64,000 nt of DNA, taken from the NCBI RefSeq assembly GCF_028009165.1, contig NW_026611617.1, forward strand, positions 940,001-1,004,000, read 5' to 3'. The stretch comes from Akanthomyces muscarius (taxonomy: Eukaryota; Ascomycota; Sordariomycetes; Hypocreales; Cordycipitaceae). Position 1 is the first letter of the stretch. Every line of letters begins with the position of its first letter. This document shows, one piece after another, positions 1 to 11,790 of the stretch. The position numbers and the translations under genes were made by a program. Under the pieces are notes generated by a model that saw nothing but the letters and a program-made list of their open reading frames with translations, searched no databases and was not told the origin of the DNA.

Positions 1-1587
1 ATGGCGTTGTGCAACCAGCAAGGCAACTAGAAGCAACGCGGCGCACGTTAGGAACACATTGTTACGATGAAGACTCCCTAAATGTATTGTCAGCCTTATG
101 TGCTCGGATAAGAATAGTCAGCGTCAGGTAACTTACCCTCCTCATCTAGACAATGTGCCACCACAACAAACACATTCAGCGGCGCTCTCAACACGCTGTA
201 AACCCGTCCGCGGATATTATCGTCTACCAGCTGGCTCTTGAGGCTCGCCATGGCCGGGAAATACACGCCGATGCAGCCCTCGATGATACAGAACGCGAAG
301 AACAGGAGTCTCTCGTCCTGCACGCTGACGGTGAGCCCCAGGCAGCAGCTCACGACCACGATGACGCCCAGGAGGATGTCGGAGCTGCTCGAGCCGCAGC
401 TCCGCAGACAGCCAAAGATAGCAGACCCGGCGAGCATGGTGCACATGAAGCTGGAGAATATCAGGCCAAAGGGCAGCTCGGCGTTGGACACGCTGTTTGG
501 GACGATGTCATGGGCGTTCTTCAGGGCTGCAGACCAAAAGAAGATAAAAAGGTACATGGTTCCTTCGAAGACACATGTGGTGAGGCCGATGGCGAGGATC
601 TTGGGGTCGCGGAGGAAAGCGAAGCGCCGAAAGGTACTCGGGAGCGGAGAGTGGCCGCTGCTGCCCCAAGACGTCGAGCCATAGTTTTCACGCTGCATTC
701 ACATCAATCAGCATTTCATCCGCCTCGAGACACTGTGTATCCAACTTACCCAGCATGTCGCAACGATGGCGGCAGCCATGATACTGCAAAACATGGCCGC
801 CATGAACGGCCACGTCCTCGTTCCCGACGCCGTGACGAGCATGTCACCCGCCACACCTGACGCAATCGCCACAACACAGCTCAGAGTCGTCATTGTGCTG
901 AAGATACCGTCCAGAGGCGTGGACGATGCTGTCTCGGCGCCCTTCTCCCCCTCTGCATCTCCCATCTCCTGCACGTCCACCGCGGCACCGACATCCGGTT
1001 TCACGGAGGCAATATGCAGGCCGCGCTCGTGAAAATCGGAGATCATCCAGGCCTCAAAGACGCTGAACAGCAGCGTGGTGCTCACGCCACCGGCGAAGCG
1101 CCCTAGGAAGAGCACCGTCAGGTTCTCGCTCACCATGGACAGGCAGGTAAGGAAGTACAGGGAGCAGTACAGCAGACAGGCGCGCTTGCGGCCGAAGCGG
1201 TCGGCGAGTGTACCGGCAAAGGAGGCGCTAATGCCGCCGGCGGCGAAGCCGGTCGCGTAGAGGGCTGCGACGACCTTTTCGGGGAGGTTCTTCTCGTACT
1301 TGTATATAGCGTAGATGTGCGGGCCCTGCGCAGTGCGTCAGATAGAGAGACAGGGCAGAAGGATGCCGTGTTTGGGATCAAGATCAGCGTACCTGGAGCC
1401 AGTCTGCGGCTACTGCCATTGCATATGGCACAAAAAAAGTGAGGTGGAAGTTGTAGCTTGATATCGACGACATCGAATTCTTGTCGCTAGCAAAGCCGCC
1501 ATTGCCGCTTTTCCGGCGGTATTGAGCCCATAGCAGGCCGGTATTTACTGCGACTAACAGGCCGAGAGATAATTGATAGAAATCCAT
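1..1587 (-). CDS. MFSD5-like (molybdate-anion transporter family) MFS protein, C-terminus beyond window
   Basis: Exons on the minus strand are 1393-1587, 750-1325, 137-692 and <1-77, with GTACGC/GTAAGT donors; the frame is kept across all three introns, giving at least 468 residues from the ATG at 1587. The protein is polytopic. The signature stretch LGRFAGGVSTTLLFSVFEAW after the first transmembrane segments is the one found in the MFSD5/molybdate-anion transporter branch of the major facilitator superfamily, and an MFS loop motif ADRFGRKR is present. The family is inferred to import molybdate or a related anion across the plasma membrane. The last visible residues (a hydrophobic helix ending LLVALLVAQRH) belong to the final membrane segment, so only a short tail is missing. 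The start was chosen because the first exon opens directly into a membrane helix. Family assignment is firm, substrate is not shown by sequence. Confidence 0.85.
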
Positions 1588-3233
1588 GGTGGAGAAAAGC
1601 GTGTCAATGCTGAGTGTTTTAAAACGGTGCCGGTAGCGATGTTGAGTCGCCGAAGATCAGTGCAGCAAAAAACCGTGTCATATGAAAGAGCCACGGAAAG
1701 GGTACAGGGCTGAAGTACACCGTGCTTGGTGTGTATGTACAGGCCGACTCTCGCATTGGAAGCACAAGTGTCGCGCATTAGAAGAGGAGTCCAATGTTCA
1801 TTTGCCGCATGGAACTCTAAATCAACACAATTCGGCGTTAGACTCGAGAGCTGCTGATGGCTCTTGATAGAATTGGCAAGAGAAAAGCAAGGGTCACACA
1901 TTAAGACAGCTAAGGAATGAGGCGGCGCCCGTCACTAGCGGGCTGCAGCCGAGACAAGTAGCGAAGGGGGATGCTGAACGAATTCGGAAGCAGCAATGGC
2001 AACACACCAGCGACGGCAACTAAATTACTCACAAGATCGATGGTGCCTTTTTTTGGCGCGGTCGCTGCCAAAACAATGGCAAAAATAAATTGAAAGCAGG
2101 CCCTGAGAAACGTGAGCTCGCAGAAGGCCCTTCCCTAGATCCTTTTCCCTACGTCCCAAGCCGGTTGACTACACGTGCCACGCACCCACCCAAGCAAGGC
2201 TCGCGGCACGTGTAGTCCAGAAGTCCTGGGCTGAGGAGGCATGCAGGGGGCAGGCTTGGTGGCTTGATATGATGGCGGAAGCCACCCCGTAACTGCTACG
2301 GCTCAGTCACTGAAACTATTGGTCGCCGCGTTTCCTCACCAAAGCAGACACTGCTTCTTTGATTAGCTGTGACACACTGAGAAAAGCTTTTAAAAATAAG
2401 AAAGGGCAAGATCTAACAATTTAGCTACTAATTGACCACATATGACCGCCTTGAGAGTTTTATGGTCTAGAGAGAGCTTTTATTCTGGTCATAACTCAGT
2501 GAGAAAGAAGGTGTCAGCTGAAAGCGGCGAACAATTGTTTCAACGACGTGGGCTGAGGCTGAAGCAAAGGTGGCTTTGCCAACTTGCCCATCCTTCATCA
2601 GCCCCGAAGCCTAAAGACGCCTCGGGGAAACAGTCCCTTGCTGTGATTGGCGACCGTACCGTATTGTGCCAGACCGGAAGCCTCGCCGGTTCAGGGAGGC
2701 CTCGACGCCGTCCAAAACCTGTACGGGACACAGCCTGAAATCATAATCCTTTTCCCTCTCCCGTTAAGCCCAATAGCACAAACTCAGGGGTAAGGTAGAT
2801 GCGAGCTCACAGCTGGCTTTTCGAAATACAAGGTGCCCCTTGAGAGATACCGACGGGCACTAATTCTTATCCCACCCGTAGTGCGGCTCTTCATCAGATG
2901 TCCCTTAAATGTACCCAATGGCCCAGGTCCCTCCTCAAATAGGACTGTATAAGCTTTATTCCTTTTTACCCTTCTTGCTTCTTATTCCCCCCACCGCCAC
3001 CGCCCTCTCGGAAAGTTTAAAACAACCACCATTCGTTTCTAGCACAGCTATCGCAAGCTCATTTTCGAAAAACAACTTGGGCACGACCGTGTTAATTGTC
3101 AATTTTTTTTCGCGCTCTTTTAACCATCCACTTTCTTCTCATCTGTTTTTAAATACGTTTTCTTTGCTCTTTTTTTTTTTTTCTTTACCTGTCGTGAAAG
3201 TCTCTTGTCGAGAGCGAGGTCTATTCCGGCGAT
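1588..3233. other. Intergenic region between divergent genes at 1587 and 3234
   Basis: I see no convincing gene in these 1.6 kb. Short open frames (for example 2442-2738) have no recognisable protein features. The region contains an inverted repeat with two E-box-like CACGTG cores (2167-2217). The 3' 250 bases are rich in T and C tracts, as is common in the leader of fungal genes, and precede the FkbM-like gene. Confidence 0.6.
2167..2217. repeat. 13-bp perfect inverted repeat carrying two CACGTG cores
   Basis: The arms gactacacgtgcc (2167-2179) and ggcacgtgtagtc (2205-2217) are exact reverse complements separated by 25 bp. Each holds a CACGTG core, the site type bound by bHLH proteins of the Cbf1/Pho4/SREBP class. 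The position between two divergent genes would suit a shared control site, but this is inference. Confidence 0.6.
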
Positions 3234-4188
3234 ATGGCGAACAAACCCAGCATGCTCCCGACGGTCGCCATCCTAACCGTGGCGGTGTTTTTGCTCATCA
3301 CATTTTGGCGCACCAACATGGCGATACCTGACTACGTCTATAATCCTGGGGCCGACTCTACACCGCATTCAAAAGGGGATGCACATGTCGCTGAGCCCAC
3401 CACTGTTACTGGCGCTGAACCTACCACCGTTACTGTCACCGTCACTGCCACAGTCTCAGCTCTACAGACCCCCGCCACTGTCACCCCCTCCAAGGACAAG
3501 CCTCGCTACATCTTCGTCGACCTTGGCGCCAATCGCGTCGACTCGCTCGAGGCGTTTCTGCAGCACCCCGATGCCAAGTTCAAGTACGACTTTCCCTCTC
3601 CGGGCTGGGCCACCCATGATGACGCTGGTAAGTATACATGGCTTGCAGCAGCCGCAACCTCATCGTCTCTAACTTGTCATCTTCTCATCAGAAATCTTCC
3701 TCTTCGAAGCCAATCCTGTCTTCAACGATGCCCTTGTCCATGCCAAGCAGCATTACGCCGGCCTCGGCAAGGACATCACTATCTACCCCTCCACCGTTGT
3801 CGACACCAAGGACGGCATCCGCACCTTTTACCTCGACGACGTCAACACGGACCACGACTTCTGGGGCTCGTCAACGTACAAGAATCACCAGGATGCCGTC
3901 GCCTCGGGCGCCAAGGGCACCGAGCTGTCCGGCATCAACATTTCGCGCTGGTTGTTGATGAACACGCTCCCGCACGACTTTGTCGTCGTCAAAATGGACA
4001 TTGAGGGCGCCGAGTACGACATCCTCCCCCATATGGCAGAGATGCGCGTGTGGACAGTCGTGGACTACCTGCTGGTCGAGTGGCACGACAGCTTGCCGAC
4101 CAACGAGGCCCGGCAGACGGCCGTCAAGGCCATGGAGAAGCTGAAGGAGGAGGGGGTCAGCTGCCCTAAATATGATTCTCCCGCATAG
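3234..4188 (+). CDS. FkbM-type methyltransferase-like protein with N-terminal membrane anchor
   Basis: Exons 3234-3627 and 3692-4188 join in phase (donor GTAAGT, acceptor CATCAG) to give 296 residues. Residues 8-25 form one hydrophobic segment right after a short basic N-terminus, suggesting a type II membrane protein of the secretory pathway. A Thr/Val/Pro-rich stalk (about 50-88) follows. The globular part starts with YIFVDLGAN (92-100), the SAM-binding motif I of FkbM-like methyltransferases, continues with IFLFEANP and holds KMDIEGAEYDIL near residue 230, the usual second motif of the family. Members of this family methylate hydroxyl groups, often on sugars; the substrate here is unknown. 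Length and motif order match the fungal relatives. The C-terminus is short and ends soon after the last core strand. It is convergent with the NACHT-ankyrin gene. Confidence 0.8.
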
Positions 4189-4675
4189 AGCAAGTCTGAA
4201 AAACGCAGGAAAAGACAGAAATTCTTTTATTAACTATGATTTGGATGTATTATTATGTGTATGGGCCTTGCTTCAGCCGATTGCAATCTGTGACATTTTA
4301 ACGAATAGCCTTGCACGAAAGTGGTGGGTTGTATGCGGCGACCCTAAGCATGTAGTCAGGTGTGGCGCGCCTTGTTCAGGGGCCGACTGCCCGGTATGAA
4401 CAGCACTAACTCGCCAGGGCCAATACCAACCCGCACTGATTCTACGCTGCGGGCACTCTATCACCTAACTAACGTCGGCCACCCACTTTCGGGTCACCCC
4501 CAGATATAGGTCGCGTCACGCCTGCCACAACACGTGCCCTATAGCTGTGTTTTAAAGACCCTTGGTTTCTTAGAAGAACAACCTGAGCTTAACAAGTTTT
4601 ATGATAAATATGAAGAAAAGCGAGAGGGGGTCCCTGTTCTCACTACGATCAAAGTCCAATGCCTGGACTCTCCTC
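4189..4675. other. Spacer between convergent genes
   Basis: This 0.5-kb stretch holds the presumed 3' ends of the two convergent genes. I see no separate gene or repeat in it. Confidence 0.6.
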
Positions 4676-7600
4676 TCAAATCTCCAGCAACGTGCATATT
4701 TTAGGCTCAACATCATTCCACGGCCTGGCTTTGTACAGAGATAGAGCCGAAGATCCATCTGCATCGAGTTCAGAAGGCCGAACTCCGTAATCAATCAATT
4801 CCTGAACCGCTTCCGAGGTGACCAGGAGCCCCTCAGCCAGGCAGTGTAGCGCGCTCTTACCCGTTTTCGTTTCTGTTGATGAGAGATCAATACTGTACAC
4901 GTGACATGACTCTATTATCAATGCTATTGTGTCATCAATACCACTACGACATGCCAGGTGGAGAGAGTTCTCGCCGTAAATGTCACAGTGAGCAAGCGCC
5001 TCCGCCGAGTTTGCCAAGAGACGGACCGACGCCGTGTCACCCACCAGGCATGCCAGGTGCAGTGGCGTTCGGTTGTCCTCATGTCGACCCTTACAGTCCA
5101 GATTTCTTTGAAGTAGCTTTCCGACAAACTTGCTTGTATCCGATCGCCCATAGCTGAGTTTATGCAGAATCGTTTCGCCGCTATCGTCTGTCGCGTGGGG
5201 ATCTGTTCTGCTGTCGGCAATGAATGCATCAAAGACACTCATCCGAGCAGCAGATACAGCTTTCTGTGCTGATTCCAATTCTTCCATATCTCCTTCAGAT
5301 ATTGCAAGCTTACAGATAATCTCAACTCTCCAATCATCCTCATTCCAATGATCTCTTATTCCGATAATTGTGGCCCGTTTATAGCTTTTGTGACAGCGAA
5401 GTGAAACGGAGTCTCTCCAAACATGGATCTAGCGTTGGGGTTGGCACCATTTTGCAGAAAACATCCCACCATTTTCAAACTTCCACACCATGCAGCGTAG
5501 TGTAGAGGCGTAAGACCATCGCCATCTCTACCAAGGAATGGCAAGCGGCCTGGCTCACAGGTAATCTGGGTACTCGATGGGTCTGATTGATGCAACCATG
5601 CCCGTCTATGAACAGCGATATCCACGGCCATTCCATATTTTAATAGAAGTTTGGCAACATCAACTGCTGAGTATCTGACAGTGTAATGCAAGGGACTCAT
5701 GTTCTCTGCGTCTCCCGCTCCTGCTGTTGCTGTAGCTTTGATGGATGCGTCTGTGCATCGCGAGTCCAAAGCTCCATTTTCGAGAAGCAGCTGAACCAAA
5801 GAAGCTCTACCTTGTTCAGCGGCGTAAGACAAAGGAGTTCTTCGATATACATCCTGCACACTAATACTGGCACCCCTCCCAAGCAACAATATAGCTACAT
5901 CGTCGTGGCCATTTTCCGCTGCTAATGCAAGTGATGTTCGACCATATTTGTCCTTGGCGTCAACATCGACAATGTTCCGTAGTAGTTGCGAATGAGATGG
6001 GACACATTGATTCGTCAATGGCTGGCGAGGTATCCATAAGTACCTGATCATGCTTGCGGTGAGCACCGTCATGGCAATGTACGTGAACGTAGCCATGGAA
6101 TCGTCATCAAACGGTGACAATTGAAAAAACATCGATATAATCAGCCAGATAAAAGTAACGAATACTACCGGTGGCCATAGTTGTATCGCCAAAAGCGTCA
6201 CTCTCTTCCAACTCTTTCTGTCGCCGTTGGGATGCTGTGCAGTCTTCGCACTCAGGTCAAGGACTAGTTTTGCAGTCGTCGCCTGGCCATTATGAGCCGC
6301 GGCGTGCAAAGCGCTACCATAGATTGCATCCTTTACGTGCATGTCAGCGCCTGCCATAAGGAGAAGATGGACAGTGCTGTCATGCCCGCCCACGGACGCC
6401 GCGAGAAGAGAGGTTCGGTAATACCCACCCGTCTCATTGACACATGAAAAATCCCCCGCAGGGTGTTTATGATTTCGGCTAAAATTGCAGCCATAGGGCA
6501 GATACTCTTGTTGCTCTACTATTTCCATGCCATCAGATTGGCTGGGAGACGATACAAGGATTCTGCGAACGATGAAATCCAGTCCAAGAAGCGACGCATA
6601 GTATAGAGGCTTTGGTGTTGCACAGATGCCATCGATGTTATATAGAGCAAGCCAGGCCCTGAAACGATCCTGTCTGGAAAATAGTTTCCATATCTGATCC
6701 TCAATGAGTGAGCCCTTGATGCTGTCTTGATAATGCGCCGGCCAGAACTGTGCCGCGTACTTTCCGAGGGCCATTCTCGGTCGCGAATCTGTCACAGCGG
6801 CAAAGAGTTCACACTTCGGCTCTGTTAACTCTGTCCGGCGTATTTCAGGCTCAAGCAATATTGCTAAGCAGATACATGCCGTTTCATAATTCGAGATCTC
6901 CCTGGTTATGCTGAATACGGCGATATCGGCGGTGTTTCTTAGTTGCTCCGATTCCAGATATTGCTGAACTGAGAAGTGAGCGAGGCGTATTGTTCTTTGT
7001 GACGTGTCGACCCCGATATAGAACTCTAGAAAGCCGGGGCATACCTCCTCAATGGCTTCCACATCTTTGAGCTGTCTTTTCGGATTGAATCTGGGCTTGT
7101 CCTCAAGTTCCACAGCCATCCCTTCCAAGAGTTCGTCCGCAGTTAGAGGCCGCTTTGAACAGCAGAGCATTGTGAAAATCGCCCGAGCTCGATTTTTGGA
7201 TGATGTTGGAATATTGCCAAGCATTCGCTCATAGGTTTCTTCCAGAGTATCTGGTAAGGAAGAAAGCAGGATTTCAAGGTCCTGATCGCTCCGTGCGCAT
7301 CTTTCCACGGCCTTGAGTTGGCACTCCACCCAGCGAAAACTAGAATAGATTAGTGAATGTGATCCTCGCATATTCGAGGGGAAGGACTTACACGCCATCA
7401 GCACGCTCCACGAGTGTAGCCTTTATGAGGTCATGGTCTGCTTCCCATTTTCGAAGTTGTCGATTCGTACGAAGACTTTTGGCAATGTACAATTCGATAT
7501 CTGAAGCATTGGTGGCGTTACCTAAGTATATCTTCTCATTTATCGTTGCACGGAGCCCATCGCGAATGTCAACCTCATCTCGGCTTGAGACCAAAAGATG

Positions 7601-8644
7601 CAGGCTTTGTTCCTGCCATGAGCGCAGCTCAGCTACAATATCCAGAGTGGTCCCCCGATGTGCATCCCAAGGGCTCTCGTCCAGAGCATCTAAAACAATA
7701 TAAACATCTCTGAAGCTGCGCAAAAGCTGCCGCAAGCAATTCATCAGAGCTTGGTTGGGCGGTATGGTGTCTCTATACCTCTCTCGCAGCAATGAGAGGA
7801 TGCTGTGGTCATCACCAAGCTGACTTGATAGTTGCAGCAAGATAGCACGAAGCATAGAAGATGCATCTTGCTTCCTGTCATCGCTGAACGTGAAGAAAAA
7901 GAATGCTATACCAACCGTGCTGCGTGCCTGTCGGTGCCTGAAAATCGACAGAATAGCAGTGGCACACAAGACCGTCTTTCCGCTACCGGCAAAGCCAGTA
8001 AGCCATAGAAAATGGCTGCGCTCCTGCAACCATGACAAGAACAATGGACTCTGGGTAAGCCATAGCCCCGTGTCAGGATGTCTCTTGCTAGCGGCTTCGT
8101 TGAGATTTGTGCCTGCATCTGGTGCCCGGAGCCAGTTTTTGATATCCGTGTTGACCTGAGTTCCTCTCACAAGGTTGAGTGACTCCATAACGCTGTGCAC
8201 CCCATTTTGCAGCCCGCGGATCTGTGTGTTCTGCGAAATACCAAATGCCAACGTCAAGCTGTCAACAAGACTGTCAATGTCTTCTTCGAGCTTCAGCAGC
8301 GTGCTTCGCCGAAAAGGATACGCAATACGCCGGCCAGTGGTGCGAAATATTGATTCAGTGCCACGCGACAGTTGGAACTTGTTTAGCTCCTCATCGAGGC
8401 AATAAATCAGCTCTTGAGCGTCCGCTATACATGGGTCTATCGTCTTCGCGAGCGTGCTGTCATCGGCTTCGCATTCGGTTTTCTGCAACTCTGTCTCTGA
8501 TGCTGAAAAGAGTTGAAGCAGTCTGGATAGCTTTCTTGCCATTTTCTGAATTTCGTCCGACTGGCCTCTAAAGTCGGTATAGAATTTCAGCAATCCCCCA
8601 ACAACGGTGATGCCAAGTGATATAGCGCCAATAGGGTCTGCCAT
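4676..8644 (-). pseudogene. NACHT-ankyrin NLR-like (STAND) protein, apparently frameshifted near 5355
   Basis: Exon 1 is 7392-8644; a 52-bp intron joins it to an exon running from 7339. The start at 8644 (MADPIGAIS) is the usual beginning of this fungal STAND N-terminal domain; an upstream ATG at 8734 adds 30 unlike residues. Residues 1-150 are the helical N-terminal domain. NACHT follows: Walker A GFAGSGKT (217-224), Walker B VYIVLDALDE (314-323), then a winged-helix-like part after the ERADGVFRW junction. About seven ankyrin repeats come next, interrupted by two predicted membrane helices (6030-6215). The frame hits TAA at 5356-5358, yet the next frame stays open from about 5376 to 4676 and encodes about four more ankyrin repeats of the same protein. 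No plausible intron bridges the change. Such proteins act in fungal non-self recognition and regulated cell death. The gene is either a recent pseudogene, a truncated allele, or carries an assembly error. Confidence 0.75.
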
Positions 8645-9221
8645 CTTCGTATATTGCTCGGCGGCTGTATTCGAAATACTAGGAGCAGTGCGTCGAAGTC
8701 TCTCGTAGATTGAACACGGATTTGCTTCAGTCAAGTGTCTCCGGGAGATGAGGGTGTCAAAGAGACGGATTCAATATTTGCTAGAGCGGGGTAAGGCTGA
8801 ATGTTTCGTGTCGATTCAGCCCAACTTGCCATCTATGCAGCCTTGGGCTGAGCTCGCCAAGTGGGTAGCTGCAACCGCTATCGATGGCTCACGAGCATGA
8901 AGAGCTGAGACATGTTCATGGCAAACTGGAAAAACATGTGTTGAAGGGCTCCCGCAATGCCAACTATCCCTGGTTCAGCAGTTGCTCAAGTATGGTCTGG
9001 AACTTTTCGTCGGTCGGTCTTGGTAATACCGTGCTTGGCTTGCTTGATGGAGGGCCGCCTGAGGAAGACTTTATTCCATTGAGCAGGGGATTCCTCTGGA
9101 CTTGGTGGCACTAGCAGCAGTCACCACCCACTGCCCACTAGTTAACGCCGACCATGGCATAGCTACAGCAGCGCTATGGGTTGTTAACACAACTATGCCC
9201 CGCCTAGCTTTTCTACTGGGT
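8645..9221. other. Intergenic region upstream of the NLR-like gene
   Basis: Contains the presumed promoter and leader of the NLR-like gene. A 76-codon open frame at 8884-9114 (plus strand) has no recognisable feature, and I do not call it a gene. Confidence 0.5.
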
Positions 9222-10468
9222 GTGATGGGTAAGTTTAACACCCCTGCATGTACTGTATTGAAGCTATTCCTAATTAGAATTTAGTGTGCATGCCGTCAGC
9301 CTTGATAACTGCCTCCATCCTCTCTGGCATCGAGGCTAAGAGGCCCTGTAGGAATTCCTCTGGGAGTGCCTCCCAGGCCTCATTAACATAAATACGAAGC
9401 TTATTATAGGAGGTATTTGACTCATAGCCCCAGCGATCCTCAATATAATCCTTCATCTAATTCTAGTAGCTCTCTATTAGGTTAAGATTAGGGCTAAAAG
9501 GAGGCTAAACTAGGGGCTTAATTCCTCTCTTAGATAGGTCTTTTAACACCTCTTTTGACGTGTGAGAGGTAGCGCTATCTTATATTAGGACCAGCCTCTT
9601 TCCCCCGCCTTATTAAAGCTATATCCAGCCGTAGATAAGAGGAACTATATGGTCTGCGTACGATTTAGTATTAATACTACCCCAATCTTTCTCCCAGAAG
9701 AGGCCAGGGCCCTTCTAGGAACTAGTAAAGTAGCCCTAGAACATCCATCCCTTCTTCCGTTAGAATCGCTCCTTAATACAGGTTGGTTCATATTCCTCGC
9801 TAGCTCTTCTGGTCACGAGGACCCGGCGATATGTGCCGCCAGACACCCACGTCTTATCAGTCTAGAGGATTTGGCTCTATTAATTAATTGACTAGCCCTT
9901 ATACGCCTTGGCGAAGGCGAGCCTCTTAACTCTATTAGCCTCTGAGATAGGGGGCTTCTAGCGAGCGACCTAGCGCTGGAAGCCCTACCGCCAGAGTATT
10001 CGTTTAATAACCCACTAGCTAAATCGGCCCTCAAAGAGCCGTATAGAGAGCTCTAGATAGCTTATCCGCCAGGTCGCTTTTAACCTTATCATATATATAA
10101 CCAGCTAGTCTATCTGGTCATTCGTCATCTTAAGAGGTCTTCTAGATCGATACTTTAGTGTTAGACTGCTGGCGCGTACTAAGTACTTAACTTGTGCCAC
10201 AGAATAGCCTATAATATGGCTTATTTTGGCTGGTTGGAGGGCGCCATCGAAGTATAGGGTACGCATACGGCGTCGTTCGACCTCTGTGAGGTGTTTAGTG
10301 GTCTTACCTAGTGTGCGAGTTATTGTTAGAGGTCTTAATAGCTGCTTAATAGTAGGAATTTTAAGAAAAAAGGAGGCATACATATAAATTTGTATATAGG
10401 GAGACTAAAGCTTGAAAAAGCCTAGCGTTAAAAAGAGGTACCTAGTAGGGGTATAAAACTTTCGCCTC
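9222..10468 (-). mobile_element. Decayed Tc1/mariner-type transposon, copy 1
   Basis: Reading on the minus strand, an intact N-terminal fragment (10105-10383) holds a helix-turn-helix DNA-binding part with the stretch YFDGALQPAKISHIIGYSV. The C-terminal fragment (9274-9456) holds DYIEDRWGYES and ends ERMEAVIKADGMHTKF, typical of DDE_3/Tc1 transposases. The middle is full of TAG and TAA codons at expected Trp/Gln positions, the mark of RIP. Terminal inverted repeats are visible at the outer end (9222-9250, gatgggtaagtttaacaccc) and at the inner end (up to 10468). At about 1.25 kb the size suits the class. It is not capable of making transposase. Confidence 0.8.
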
Positions 10469-10618
10469 GTACCCAGTAGACACATGAGTCTTATACTAGG
10501 TCTGAGGCGAAAGTTTTAAACCCTTATTATATACCTCTTTTTAACACTAGGCTTTTTTAGGCTTTAGTCTCCCTATATACTAATTTATATATGTGCCTCC
10601 TTTTTTCTTCAAATTCCT
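10355..10618. repeat. Palindrome formed by the facing ends of two transposons
   Basis: The arms 10355-10468 and 10504-10618 are reverse complements with roughly 85-90% identity by eye, separated by a 35-bp spacer. They contain the inner terminal repeats (ggcgaaagttttaaaccc type) and the 5' untranslated regions of the two head-to-head elements. Confidence 0.85.
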
Positions 10619-11790
10619 CCTATAACAGCCAGTCAACCAGCTAGTCGATAAGAACACTCTTATAATGCCTTGTACACAAGGAAAGCGTATAAAACACCTT
10701 ACTATAAACGACTAAGTCTGTATATATACCCTATACTTTGATAGAGGTATCGGTCCAGCCGAAATCAGCCATATTACAGGCTATACACTATAACAAGTCA
10801 AGTACTCTATACAAGCTAGCAGCCCGACGCCCAGTACACGTACTAGTAGGCCATAGGCTATAACTAACAACCAGGTTGACAAATTGGTTGTGTATATTAT
10901 GAAGAGTAAGGCAACTAGGCAGATAACCTATCTAGAGCTCTCAGTCTAACTCTTTAATAGCTAATTTAGCTAATAGGTTATTAAACGAATATTATATCGG
11001 CAGGGCTTCTAGCGCTAGGTTGCTTATTAGAAGCCTCCTATCTTAGAAGCTAATAGGTTAAAGAGAAAGGCCTTCACTAAGGCATATAAAGATTAGTCTA
11101 TTAATTAATAGAGTGATATTCTATAGACTGATAAGACCTAGGTCTCTAGTGGCATATATAGGTAGGTCCTAGTGACTAGAAGAGCTGGCGAGGAATATAA
11201 TCTAACCTGTGTTATTAAGAGACTTTAAAGGAAGCGCGGATAGATGTTCTAGGGTAGCTTTACTAGCTATAAGAAGGGCCTAGGGATCTTCTAGGAAAAG
11301 GACTAGGGCAGTATTAACACTCAGTCATATACAGAGCACATAGTACCTATAATTAATAGCTAGTTACAGCTATAATAGGGCCAGGGAAAGAAGCTAGTGT
11401 TGATATAAGACGGCGCTTCAGCACACACATCTAGAGACGTGATAGCTGACCTATAAGAGCGTGGAATTAAGCCTCTAGAGTGGCCACCCTTTAGCCTAGA
11501 CCTAAACCCGATAGAGACCTGTTAGAATTAGATAAAAGACTATATAGAGGATCGTTAGGGCTGGGATACAAATCCTAGCTATAACCAACTTCGTGCGTAT
11601 ATTATAGAGGCCTAGGAGGCTCTTCTAGCTGACTTCTTAAAGGCACAATTAGCCTCGATGCCTGAGAGGATAGTAGCAGTCATCGAGGCTGATAGGATAC
11701 ATACGCGATTTTGATAGTCAATATACCTTCCTGTTTCGGAATAGTGGCAAAGCAGTACATATGGAGGGTTTAAAACTTACCCATCATACT
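10504..11790 (+). mobile_element. Decayed Tc1/mariner-type transposon, copy 2 (head-to-head with copy 1)
   Basis: The frame starts at the ATG at 10665 and can be followed only through many TAG/TAA codons. The N-terminus matches copy 1 in pattern (LYFDRGIGPAEISHITGYT) but differs in sequence. The catalytic middle is recognisable at about 11399-11525: DGASAHTS followed by WPPFSLDLNPIE, the second and third acidic positions of the DDE triad in Tc1-like transposases. The end at about 11660-11717 resembles the copy 1 C-terminus (VAVIEADRIHTRF). The outer terminal repeat at 11755-11790 is the inverse of that at 9222. The element is heavily RIP-mutated and dead. It is a related but distinct family member, so not a simple inverted duplication of copy 1. 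Confidence 0.8.

Noticed and set aside
1554..1901. 115-codon open frame upstream of the MFS gene
   Set aside because: It overlaps the first exon start region and has no protein-like features.
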